From assembly GCA_913060975.1 (NCBI GenBank), contig CAJXVC010000002.1:457311-521310 (forward strand): DNA of 64,000 nucleotides, written 5' to 3'. Source of the stretch: an uncultured Gammaproteobacteria bacterium (GTDB lineage: Bacteria; Pseudomonadota; Gammaproteobacteria; Pseudomonadales; Pseudohongiellaceae). Both the position numbers and the translations under genes were made by a program. Below the pieces are notes generated by a model. It had not been told where the DNA came from, made no database searches, and was given only the letters and a program-made list of their open reading frames with translations. How positions within the stretch are numbered: the stretch's first letter is position 1; every line of letters begins with the position of its first letter. Below are positions 52,512 through 61,535 of the stretch, one piece after another.

Positions 52512-52592
52512 TCGTCTGATTATCAGCTCACAACGACAAACGAATTTAATTTACACACTTTAGATTGCCTAGAAAGACTAGCGAGAATTTAA

Positions 52593-54011
<1,419 letters not shown>

Positions 54012-54120
54012 AGACAGGTTTTGCCTGACTTAACTTCTGATTACTCGACTGATCAAGTGCTGTGTCGTCAACGACGCAGCCAACCGAAATACACGCTTGA
54101 TGCGTAAAGGAACAGACTAA

Positions 54121-54537
54121 ATGGCTTCAACAATGCATTGTGACATCGTGAGCGCAGAGCAAAGTATCTTCTCAGGTGAAGTTGAGATGGTCGTTGCCGC
54201 TGGCACACTGGGCGATTTGGGTATTGCCCCTGGTCACGCACCTTTGATTACTGGCCTGATTCCCGGACCGGTTCGCCTGATCCTGGAAGGTGGTGAAGAA
54301 GAAGTATTTTATGTCTCCGGCGGTTACCTTGAAGTACAGCGCGGAGTGGCAACACTACTGGCTGATACGGCTCTGCGCGCGGACGACATGGACGAGGCAG
54401 CGGCACTGGAAGCCAAGGCCGATGCTGAACGCGCCATTGCCAACCAAGGCGCCGAGTTTGAATACTCATCCGCAGCTGCTCAATTGGCGGAAGCTTCAGC
54501 GCAACTGCGTGCCCTGCGCCAGTTGAAAAAGCTGTAA
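54121..54537 (+). CDS. atpC: F1Fo ATP synthase subunit epsilon
   Basis: A 138-residue central-stalk subunit that can inhibit ATP hydrolysis. An N-terminal beta-sandwich ([49 protein letters not shown]) is followed by a two-helix C-domain (about 90-138). It is the last gene of the operon, 36 bp before a strong terminator. Confidence 0.96.
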   Translation: MASTMHCDIVSAEQSIFSGEVEMVVAAGTLGDLGIAPGHAPLITGLIPGPVRLILEGGEEEVFYVSGGYLEVQRGVATLLADTALRADDMDEAAALEAKADAERAIANQGAEFEYSSAAAQLAEASAQLRALRQLKKL

Positions 54538-54573
54538 ATAATTCGCACTGATCCTGGTGATCAAACGCGTAAG

Positions 54574-54603
54574 AAAAAGGTAGCACTAGCTACCTTTTTT
54601 TTT
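54574..54603 (+). terminator. Intrinsic terminator of the atp operon
   Basis: The stem AAAAAGGTAGC / GCTACCTTTTT has an ACTA loop and is followed by further Ts (nine in a row in all). It lies between atpC and glmU, so glmU probably has its own promoter. Confidence 0.93.
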
Positions 54604-54650
54604 GGTACTCTTTTGAGCTACGTATCAACCTGAAGAGCACTAAGCAGAAT

Positions 54651-56036
54651 ATGGAAGTTGTCGTTTTAGCGGCGGGTAAAGGTACTCGCATGTACTCAAG
54701 TCAGCCCAAGGTACTACACAGTATTGGCGGCCAAGCCATGCTTGAGCGCGTGTTGACCACCGCCAGCAAGCTCAACCCCAATAATATGCATGTGGTCGTG
54801 GGGTTTGGCGCCGACGCTATCGAAGCCCATTTCGCCAATAGCCCATTGAGCAGTTTGAACTGGGTAACCCAGTCCGAACAGCTTGGCACGGGCCACGCCG
54901 TGCAACAGGCCATAAGTGAGATTGATATCACTACCGACGACAATCAGGTGCTGGTGCTGTTTGGTGATGTACCCCTGATCAGCGAAGCCACACTACAAGA
55001 TCTCATCGCGCAATGCGGTCCGGATACTCTGTCCCTGCTAACTGTTGTTACACCCGAACCCCATGGTCTCGGGCGGATTATTCGCAATGACCTTGCGCAA
55101 GTGGAAGCAATCGTCGAGCACCGCGATGCCAATGCGCAGCAACTACTCATCAATGAAATAAACACTGGCATCATGGCAATTCCGGCGGCCAAATTGGCGC
55201 GTTGGCTGAACATGATCGGCAACAACAATGAGCAGAAAGAATATTACCTGACAGACATCGTTGCGTTGGCAGCCAAAGAAGGTTGTAAGGTGACGGCAAC
55301 GCAAGCAAGCGATGACAAAGAAGTAATGGGCGTAAACGACAAAGTGCAACTGGCTTTGTTGGAGCGCCACTACCAAGGTCAGAAAATGGAAGCGTTGCTA
55401 CGCAGTGGTGTGACCTTGCGTGATCCAACCCGTGTGGACGTGCGCGGCAATTTGACGTGCGGCCGCGATGTAGAAATTGACAGCAATGTTATCTTCGAAG
55501 GCAATGTAGCGCTGTCAGATAATGTGATAATTGGCGCTAACACAGTCATAAAAGACGCAAAAATAGGCGCTGGAACAATAATTCTTGCTGGCACGCACAT
55601 CGACGGTGCTGAGATAGGCGAACACGTTACTATCGGTCCGACTGCGAGAATCAGACCTGGCACTATACTTCATAACAACGTGAAGGTTGGGAACTTTGTC
55701 GAAATCAAAAAGTCTACTCTTGGCGAGGGTAGCAAAGCCAACCATCTGGCCTATATAGGCGATGCGATACTGGGCACCAATTGTAATATTGGTGCCGGTA
55801 CGATTTTCTGCAATTACGATGGCGCCAATAAACATAAGACTGTCATTGGCAACAATGTCTTCGTTGGCTCTAACAGTGTGTTGGTGGCGCCGGTAGCTCT
55901 GCAAGATAATGCGTTTGTCGCTGCCGGGTCAGCGATCAATACCGATGTGCCCTCTGAACACCTCGCCGTAGCTCGTGGCAAGCAACGCAACATCGCCGGC
56001 TGGAAACGCCCGACGAAAGATACTGGCTCTCATTAG
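54651..56036 (+). CDS. glmU: Bifunctional GlcNAc-1-phosphate uridyltransferase / glucosamine-1-phosphate acetyltransferase
   Basis: A 461-residue enzyme that makes UDP-GlcNAc for peptidoglycan and LPS. The uridyltransferase half starts with VVLAAGKGTRMYSSQPKVLHSIGG, with GTGHAVQQA and LVLFGDVPLI. The C-terminal half (about 250-461) is a left-handed beta-helix of hexapeptide repeats, with the catalytic His in KANHLAYIGDA. The glmS gene follows after 61 bp; the two catalyse sequential parts of one pathway. Confidence 0.97.
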   Translation: MEVVVLAAGKGTRMYSSQPKVLHSIGGQAMLERVLTTASKLNPNNMHVVVGFGADAIEAHFANSPLSSLNWVTQSEQLGTGHAVQQAISEIDITTDDNQVLVLFGDVPLISEATLQDLIAQCGPDTLSLLTVVTPEPHGLGRIIRNDLAQVEAIVEHRDANAQQLLINEINTGIMAIPAAKLARWLNMIGNNNEQKEYYLTDIVALAAKEGCKVTATQASDDKEVMGVNDKVQLALLERHYQGQKMEALLRSGVTLRDPTRVDVRGNLTCGRDVEIDSNVIFEGNVALSDNVIIGANTVIKDAKIGAGTIILAGTHIDGAEIGEHVTIGPTARIRPGTILHNNVKVGNFVEIKKSTLGEGSKANHLAYIGDAILGTNCNIGAGTIFCNYDGANKHKTVIGNNVFVGSNSVLVAPVALQDNAFVAAGSAINTDVPSEHLAVARGKQRNIAGWKRPTKDTGSH

Positions 56037-56097
56037 AGCTCATCGACTGAGTTTGCCGAATGCCTAACCCCGATACTTATAAAACAGGCTCAACAGA

Positions 56098-57933
56098 ATG
56101 TGTGGAATAGTAGGCGCAATCGCTGAACGCGAAGTTACGCAAATTTTGCTGGAAGGTCTCAAGCGCCTGGAATACCGGGGCTATGATTCAGCAGGTGTCG
56201 CCTTGATCAATGATGGTAGTCATAAGCTCAAGACGGCCAAGGCGGTCGGCAAAGTGTCTGCGCTGGTCAACAAGGTGAACAAGCAGAAACTCACTGGCAA
56301 AATTGGTATCGCCCATACTCGCTGGGCTACACACGGCAAGCCTACTAACGCCAATGCTCACCCGCACTTGTCCCATGACCAGATTGCGGTAGTGCATAAC
56401 GGCATTATCGAAAACTACGAATCGATTCGTAAGAAGCTGGAAGCAGCCGGCTACAAATTTTCCTCACAAACAGACAGCGAGTCCATCGCTCACCTCATTC
56501 ATCTGGAGCGCAAAGGTGGCAAGGTGCCCCTGCTGACTGCGGTTAAACGCACGGTCAAGCAATTGCATGGCGCTTACGGGATCTGTGTGACTGATGCGCT
56601 GGAACCGGAAAACCTTATTGTTGCTCGCTCGGGAAGCCCGCTGGTAATTGGGCTTGGCATTGGCGAAAACTTCGTCGCCTCTGACCCGTTGGCACTCGGC
56701 CAGGTCACAGACCGTTATATCTATTTGGAAGAGGGCGATATCGCCCGAGTTAGTCTTACCGAGATTGAAATCTGGGCTGGTAATAAAAAGGTCAAGCGCG
56801 AAGCTACCACAGTGCAGCATCGTGGCGATGCGGCCGACAAAGGTGAGCACAAGCACTTCATGCTCAAAGAGATCTTTGAGCAGCCACAAGTGATTCGTGA
56901 CACTCTGGCGGGTCGAATCAGTGAGGGCAAGGTTCTGGAAAACGCGTTTGGCGTCAAGGCCAAGGCGATTTTCGACAAGATCAAGCAGGTACAGATCGTT
57001 GCTTGTGGTACCAGCCATCATGCCGGGCATGTCTGTAAATACTGGCTCGAATCCATTGCCAAGATGCCGTGTTCAGTGGATATCGCCAGCGACTATCGCT
57101 ACCGCGATATCATCGTTCAGCCCAATACGCTGTTCGTCACTGTCTCGCAGTCCGGTGAAACCGCCGACACGCTGGCAGCTCTGAGCTACGCCAAAGAACT
57201 GAACTATGCCGGCTATCTGGCTATCTGTAATGTGGCGACCAGCTCGCTGGTGCGGGAATCCGATATCAGCATTCTCACCATGGCTGGCCAGGAAATTGGC
57301 GTGGCGTCTACCAAGGCATTTACCACTCAATTGACATTGCTTCTTATATTGGCAATTACGCTGGGCCGGCGTAATGGTTTAAAACCCAAGGCCGAAGCCG
57401 AAATTGTCAATGAGCTGGCCAAACTACCGGAATTACTGGAAGCCACTCTCAAACTCGACAAGCCCATCAAGAAACTCTCGCGTGCGTTCAGCAACAAGAA
57501 CCACAGCTTGTTCTTGGGCCGCGGCATTCAATACCCGATTGCCAAAGAAGGCGCACTTAAACTCAAAGAGATTTCCTATATCCACGCCGAGGCGTATCCG
57601 GCCGGTGAACTCAAACACGGGCCATTGGCGTTAGTGGACAGTGACATGCCGGTAATCGCGGTTGCGCCCAATGATGATCTGTTAGGCAAGCTGCGGGCAA
57701 ACCTGTCAGAAGTCAGCGCTCGGGGCGGCAAGCTCTATGTGTTTGCAGACGAGAGCGTCACCTTCGAAGGCGACAAGAACTGTAAAGCCATCCATGTACC
57801 AAACACACCAGACGTACTGGACCCCATCGTCTTTACCATTCCGCTACAGTTATTGTCTTACCATGTGGCGATTGTTAAAGGTACAGACGTGGACCACCCG
57901 CGGAATCTTGCAAAATCAGTAACCGTGGAGTAA
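56098..57933 (+). CDS. glmS: Glutamine-fructose-6-phosphate aminotransferase (isomerizing)
   Basis: A 611-residue enzyme that makes glucosamine-6-phosphate. The mature N-terminus begins with the catalytic Cys (MCGIVGAIAEREV), followed by HTRWATHGKPTNANAHPH and GIIENYESIR of the glutaminase domain. Two SIS sugar-isomerase domains follow (ACGTSHHAGHVCKYWLE; SQSGETADTLAAL; GRGIQYPIAKEGALKLKEISYIHAEAYPAGELKHGPLALV). The C-terminus HPRNLAKSVTVE encodes the Tn7 target sequence. Confidence 0.98.
   Translation: MCGIVGAIAEREVTQILLEGLKRLEYRGYDSAGVALINDGSHKLKTAKAVGKVSALVNKVNKQKLTGKIGIAHTRWATHGKPTNANAHPHLSHDQIAVVHNGIIENYESIRKKLEAAGYKFSSQTDSESIAHLIHLERKGGKVPLLTAVKRTVKQLHGAYGICVTDALEPENLIVARSGSPLVIGLGIGENFVASDPLALGQVTDRYIYLEEGDIARVSLTEIEIWAGNKKVKREATTVQHRGDAADKGEHKHFMLKEIFEQPQVIRDTLAGRISEGKVLENAFGVKAKAIFDKIKQVQIVACGTSHHAGHVCKYWLESIAKMPCSVDIASDYRYRDIIVQPNTLFVTVSQSGETADTLAALSYAKELNYAGYLAICNVATSSLVRESDISILTMAGQEIGVASTKAFTTQLTLLLILAITLGRRNGLKPKAEAEIVNELAKLPELLEATLKLDKPIKKLSRAFSNKNHSLFLGRGIQYPIAKEGALKLKEISYIHAEAYPAGELKHGPLALVDSDMPVIAVAPNDDLLGKLRANLSEVSARGGKLYVFADESVTFEGDKNCKAIHVPNTPDVLDPIVFTIPLQLLSYHVAIVKGTDVDHPRNLAKSVTVE
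57898..57933 (+). other. attTn7 recognition sequence at the glmS 3' end, unoccupied
   Basis: The last 12 codons of glmS (DNA from CCGCGGAATCTTGCAAAATC to the TAA) closely match the TnsD-binding sequence known from E. coli glmS. No Tn7-type element is found in the downstream 200 bp, so the site looks empty. Confidence 0.7.
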
Positions 57934-57956
57934 TCAGCAACCCTGGGGATTCAGAA

Positions 57957-58112
57957 ATGACAAAGCGCATTGTTAAAAAAATGGCCGCCGTAGCCCTTGG
58001 CTTGCTTGGCGCCGTGATGATTTTTCTGGGCCTGCGAGCGGGGATACTGGCCCCTTCGGTGACAGGCCTTGGATTTTTCGTCATTGCGGCCGTATTTGCT
58101 TTGGATTCGTGA
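57957..58112 (+). CDS. Small two-TM membrane protein downstream of glmS
   Basis: A 51-residue open frame with an ATG 23 bp after the glmS stop, preceded by GGGGAT. It reads MTKRIVKKMAAVALGLLGAV and ends FVIAAVFALDS: a basic N-terminus and two hydrophobic helices joined by a short RAGILAPSVTG turn. That composition suggests a real small inner-membrane protein rather than random sequence. No function is recognised. Confidence 0.6.
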   Translation: MTKRIVKKMAAVALGLLGAVMIFLGLRAGILAPSVTGLGFFVIAAVFALDS

Positions 58113-58170
58113 TCTCAGTCTAAACTCGCAGACGAAAACTCATACACATTTGCAGCACTGAGAGTATTAG

Positions 58171-59028
58171 CTAATCCGGGTCACTAGTGCGCAGAGCTTT
58201 CTGTGATTTCTGTAAGCGATTTAAGTGCTCTTTCAAGAGTGGCTTGCGATGTCGCGCCACACCGGTAGCCAGCACATCGATCACAACCAAATGTGCAATG
58301 CGTGACGACACCGGCGTCGAAGCTTGCGAGTCTTCTTTCATGTTAACCGTAATAGGAATACTGCACTGCTTGTTCAGGGGTGTACCGGCTGGTGCCAGGC
58401 CGATAACAGTGGCGCCAGCTTCCATGGCCAGTTGCACACCCTCTAACAACGCCTTGGTCTTGCCCGACTGGGAAATTGCCACCACCACATCTTCGGTGCC
58501 TAGCGAAATCGCCGACATATTCTGAATGTGAGGATCGGTATAAGCCGAGGTGGACAGTTGCAACCGGAAAAATTTGTGCTGGGCGTCAGAGGCCACTGAG
58601 CCAGAGGCACCAAAGCCGTAGAATTCAACCCGCCGTGCCTTGGCGATGGTGTTGATGGCGGTCTCGAGCACATCCGGGTCCAACTCATCACGCACGCTAA
58701 GCAGGGAGCCAATCGTGGTGTCGAACACCTTGTTGCGCAGGTCGGCAACGGTATCGGAGTCATTCACGGCGAACTGGGTATAGACACTACCCATGCCCAG
58801 CTGCTGGGCCAGCTGCAGCTTGAAAGACAGAAAGCCATCGAAGCCAATGGCCCGGCAAAAGCGGATCACAGTGGGTTCGCTGACTTCAGTGTGATTAGCC
58901 AGATCGACAATACGCATATTGATTACGTCTTTGGCGTTGGCGAGCACAAAGTCGGCCACCTTGGCCTCGGACTTGCGAAGCTGCGCGCGATTATCAGTCA
59001 GTCGTCGTATCAGATTAGGTGAATCCAC
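58171..59028 (-). CDS. RpiR/HexR-family transcriptional regulator with SIS domain
   Basis: A 285-residue regulator. The N-terminal RpiR-type helix-turn-helix (about 1-77) includes KVADFVLANAKDVINMRIVDLANHTEVSEPTVIRFCRAIGFDGFLSFKLQLAQ. The C-terminal SIS sugar-phosphate-binding domain (about 120-260) includes FYGFGASGSVASDAQHKFFRL, VVAISQSGKTKALLEG and SRIAHLVVIDVLATGVA. It closely resembles HexR, which senses KDPG in pseudomonads. The start is GTG. It lies convergent to glmS; regulation of central sugar metabolism is likely, but the targets are not shown here. Confidence 0.85.
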   Translation of the reverse strand: MDSPNLIRRLTDNRAQLRKSEAKVADFVLANAKDVINMRIVDLANHTEVSEPTVIRFCRAIGFDGFLSFKLQLAQQLGMGSVYTQFAVNDSDTVADLRNKVFDTTIGSLLSVRDELDPDVLETAINTIAKARRVEFYGFGASGSVASDAQHKFFRLQLSTSAYTDPHIQNMSAISLGTEDVVVAISQSGKTKALLEGVQLAMEAGATVIGLAPAGTPLNKQCSIPITVNMKEDSQASTPVSSRIAHLVVIDVLATGVARHRKPLLKEHLNRLQKSQKALRTSDPD

Positions 59029-59129
59029 CCGGCACCTGTTAAATTAATCAGCAAAATGGCATTGCCCGCAATGCTACTGAAATTACCAGACCCCTGCACC
59101 CCATTATTCAGCCGGCAGTTTGCAACCCT

Positions 59130-60308
59130 ATGCAAGACCTCGCAGTTACCTTTGTCGACTCCATCACTGCGATTGGGCCTGACGACTGGAACAGCCTCAC
59201 CGGCACCGACAACCCCTTTATGCGCTACGAGTTTCTCCATGCTCTGGAGAATACTGGCTGTACTACCCAGCGTAGTGGCTGGCAACCTCGTCATGTCGTC
59301 GTACGCCGGGTGAACCCGGGTCTGGATGAACTGGTTGCCGTCATGCCGTTGTATGAGAAGACCAATTCTTATGGCGAGTATGTGTTCGACTGGGCCTGGG
59401 CCAATGCCTACCAACAGTATGGCTATGACTATTACCCCAAGTTTGTCACCAGCGCGCCTTTCACGCCCAGCACCGGCCGCCGACTATTCCACACCGACGA
59501 GGTGGACACGCAAGCACTCATCAGCCTTATCAAGAACGCCATCGAGGAACGCGCGGACTTCATTCGTGCCTCGAGTTGGCACGTCCTTTTTCCAACCGAG
59601 AAAGAACACGCCCACTTCACTGATAACGACATGCTGGCGCGCACCGCCTGCCAATTTCACTGGTTTAATCGCGACTATCAAAGTTTTGATGATTTCTTGC
59701 AAACCATGAGCTCAAGAAAGCGCAAGAATCTGAAGAAGGAACGCCAGAAAGTCACCGATGCCGGGATTACCTTCAAGCGCCTGGAAGGCAGCGAGATCAG
59801 CGACGCATTATGGAATGACTTTTACACGTTCTATCAAAGCACTTATATGATGCGCGGTATGCAAGGCTATCTCAGCATCGAATTTTTTCTGGAAGTCGCC
59901 CAGACCATGCCGGAACAACTATTCATGGTCTGCGCTCAACAGGGCGAGCACACTATTGCGGCGGCGCTATTCTTCAAGGGCTCACAAAATCTTTATGGCC
60001 GCTACTGGGGAAGCGCAGCAGACTATCAATTCCTGCATTTTGAAACCTGCTATTACCAGGGCCAGGAATACGCCATTGAACACGGCTATAAACTGTTTGA
60101 TTCTGGTGCACAGGGCGAGCACAAGATTCAACGCGGCTTTGAACCTGTTATTACCTACTCGAATCATTGGATTGCTGACGAGGCCTTTCGCGATGCGATT
60201 GCCAGGTTTCTGGAAGAAGAGAAGCCACATATCGAGCATTATCGAAATGAGGCCAGATTGCTGCTGCCGTTCAAGTCAGAGTCAGCCGATTTGTCTAACA
60301 AGCTCTAA
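59130..60308 (+). CDS. GNAT-like N-acyltransferase of the COG3146/DUF482 family
   Basis: A 392-residue protein of the family often annotated as peptidoglycan biosynthesis/recognition (FemAB-like). Family patches are GPDDWNSLTGTDNPFMRYEFLHALE, YGEYVFDWAWANAYQQYGYDYYPKFVTSAPFTPSTGRRL, SSRKRKNLKKERQKV, TYMMRGMQGYLSIEFF, GRYWGSAADYQFLHFETCYYQGQEYAIEHGYKLFDSGAQGEHKIQRGFEPV, and HWIADEAFRDAIARFLEEE. The substrate is unknown. It is divergent from the RpiR-type regulator and is the last ordinary chromosomal gene before the cassette array. Confidence 0.85.
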   Translation: MQDLAVTFVDSITAIGPDDWNSLTGTDNPFMRYEFLHALENTGCTTQRSGWQPRHVVVRRVNPGLDELVAVMPLYEKTNSYGEYVFDWAWANAYQQYGYDYYPKFVTSAPFTPSTGRRLFHTDEVDTQALISLIKNAIEERADFIRASSWHVLFPTEKEHAHFTDNDMLARTACQFHWFNRDYQSFDDFLQTMSSRKRKNLKKERQKVTDAGITFKRLEGSEISDALWNDFYTFYQSTYMMRGMQGYLSIEFFLEVAQTMPEQLFMVCAQQGEHTIAAALFFKGSQNLYGRYWGSAADYQFLHFETCYYQGQEYAIEHGYKLFDSGAQGEHKIQRGFEPVITYSNHWIADEAFRDAIARFLEEEKPHIEHYRNEARLLLPFKSESADLSNKL

Positions 60309-60610
60309 ATAGCAGGCTTGGCATGTGACACAAAGTTCACATTCGATATTTCGGACTATAAATTCCAATTCCCGGGAATTGCCGATAAACTCGATCGTGG
60401 CCCACGAATCTTCGGGCGAGGAAGGCCTTAGAGGGTAATTGGCCCTATAGTCTGCGAACGGCGAAAAGCGCACAGAAGAATAGACGGGATATCAGACATT
60501 TAGGTGATAAACGTCAACTCGGCAATGTTTATAAGGTTTACCTTCTAATAATTATTATGGGGCCGTAGGCCTCATTAACAGGCTGTTATGTTTACAGGCT
60601 CCGATAAGCT
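60309..60610. other. Boundary region between chromosomal genes and the cassette array
   Basis: This 302-bp gap has no gene. Its last 65 bp carry an attC-like or attI-like site (60545-60590). The rest (60309-60544) holds no integrase gene and no obvious promoter; it may be the remnant of a decayed cassette. Confidence 0.5.
60545..60590 (+). repeat. Degenerate attC-like (or attI) site before the first cassette
   Basis: The core GGGGCC-GTA-GGCCTC forms a short hairpin. The flanks read CTAATAATTATTATG on the left and CATTAACAGGCTGTTATG on the right, ending in a GTTAT crossover core (60585-60589). The right half looks like that of the downstream attC sites. The left half has CTAAT in place of CTAAC and pairs poorly, so the site may be decayed or may be an attI-type site. 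Confidence 0.5.
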
Positions 60611-61438
60611 ATGAGTGAAGAAGAGAAAAAAGCATTAGCGGAATTTCTAAAGGCCTACCCCAAAGCTGTTGAGCGTGTCTACGAAGACGGAGCGTCTGAT
60701 GCCCTTAAGCAAGTAGGAGGGCTAGCTACAAACTTAGTAAAAGCCTTTCGACTTGTAACGGCACCAATCCAATACATGAGTTTGTTGCAAGATCGTTTGG
60801 CACATCATCTGAAAAAAGTAAGCGATTCCATTCCATTAGATGACCAAGTTACCCCGCCGGCATCATTGCTGTTGCCGCTTCTCGAAAAATTGAAATACCA
60901 AGAGGACAACGAATCGTTAACCCAACTATACGTTGAGCTTCTTAAAAGGTCATGTGACAAAAACAGAGTGGCTGAAGCCCACCCCGCATTCTTTAATCTA
61001 ATTGGGCAACTATGTGAAGATGAGGCAATGTTGCTTTTTCACATGAAACGGATAACAAATGACCCTGGAACCTATTTCATATCTAAAGATCAAAACAAAG
61101 AAGACAAAGTTTTTGACCACTCGAAATTTGGCAATATCGACCAACCCGAGAATTCTAAGAAACATCATGTTCACACACTAAATAGCCCAAAGCTTTCTAG
61201 AAGACTTTTCCCGATTTCGGAACTGATGTCGAAGAACTTTATAGATGTGTATCTCTCACATATTGTATCTCTTAACCTAATCGAACTATTCAATTCGCCA
61301 GGTCTAGTTGAGATACATTTCAGTGAAGATGATGCGAAGAGGCACAAAACTCAGAAAAAACGAATAGTCTGTTACAGACTTACATCATTTGGGCAACTTT
61401 TTGCTAATGCATGTATACCCGATAACTTGGAAACATAA
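60611..61438 (+). CDS. Cassette 1: DUF4393 (Abi-alpha-like) protein
   Basis: A 275-residue protein. Residues about 15-175 have the DUF4393 pattern: an amphipathic start, LATNLVKAFRLVTAPIQYMSLLQDRLAHHLKKVSDSIP, then a TPPASLLLPLLEKLKYQEDNESLTQLYVELLKRSCDKNRVAEAHPAFFNLIGQLCEDEAMLLFHM core. DUF4393 has been linked to abortive infection (Abi_alpha), but its biochemistry is not established. The C-terminal 100 residues look like a winged-helix tail (ISELMSKNFIDVYLSHIVSLNLIELF...YRLTSFGQLFANAC). The stop TAA is part of the attC site. It is a probable defence gene by family and context. Confidence 0.75.
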   Translation: MSEEEKKALAEFLKAYPKAVERVYEDGASDALKQVGGLATNLVKAFRLVTAPIQYMSLLQDRLAHHLKKVSDSIPLDDQVTPPASLLLPLLEKLKYQEDNESLTQLYVELLKRSCDKNRVAEAHPAFFNLIGQLCEDEAMLLFHMKRITNDPGTYFISKDQNKEDKVFDHSKFGNIDQPENSKKHHVHTLNSPKLSRRLFPISELMSKNFIDVYLSHIVSLNLIELFNSPGLVEIHFSEDDAKRHKTQKKRIVCYRLTSFGQLFANACIPDNLET

Positions 61439-61496
61439 CAATCAAATCAATCAAGGACAGGGCTAAAGCCCTGCCCATTATTCAAGGCGTTAGCTG
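61435..61496 (+). repeat. attC site 1 (end of cassette 1)
   Basis: It begins with the TAACAAT box (TAA is the stop codon of cassette 1). It has a near-perfect 10-bp hairpin, GGACAGGGCT/AGCCCTGCCC around AA, and ends ATTATTCAAGGCGTTAGCT. It closely resembles the aadA-type attC. Predicted crossover is between G61489 and T61490. Confidence 0.92.
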
Positions 61497-61535
61497 GTTC
61501 GATTGCTGAAGTTCATGCTCACCGGAGGTGAATCA

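Noticed and set aside
57934..58170. Tn7 insertion downstream of glmS
   Set aside because: No transposase (tnsA-E) or Tn7-end repeats are visible after glmS.
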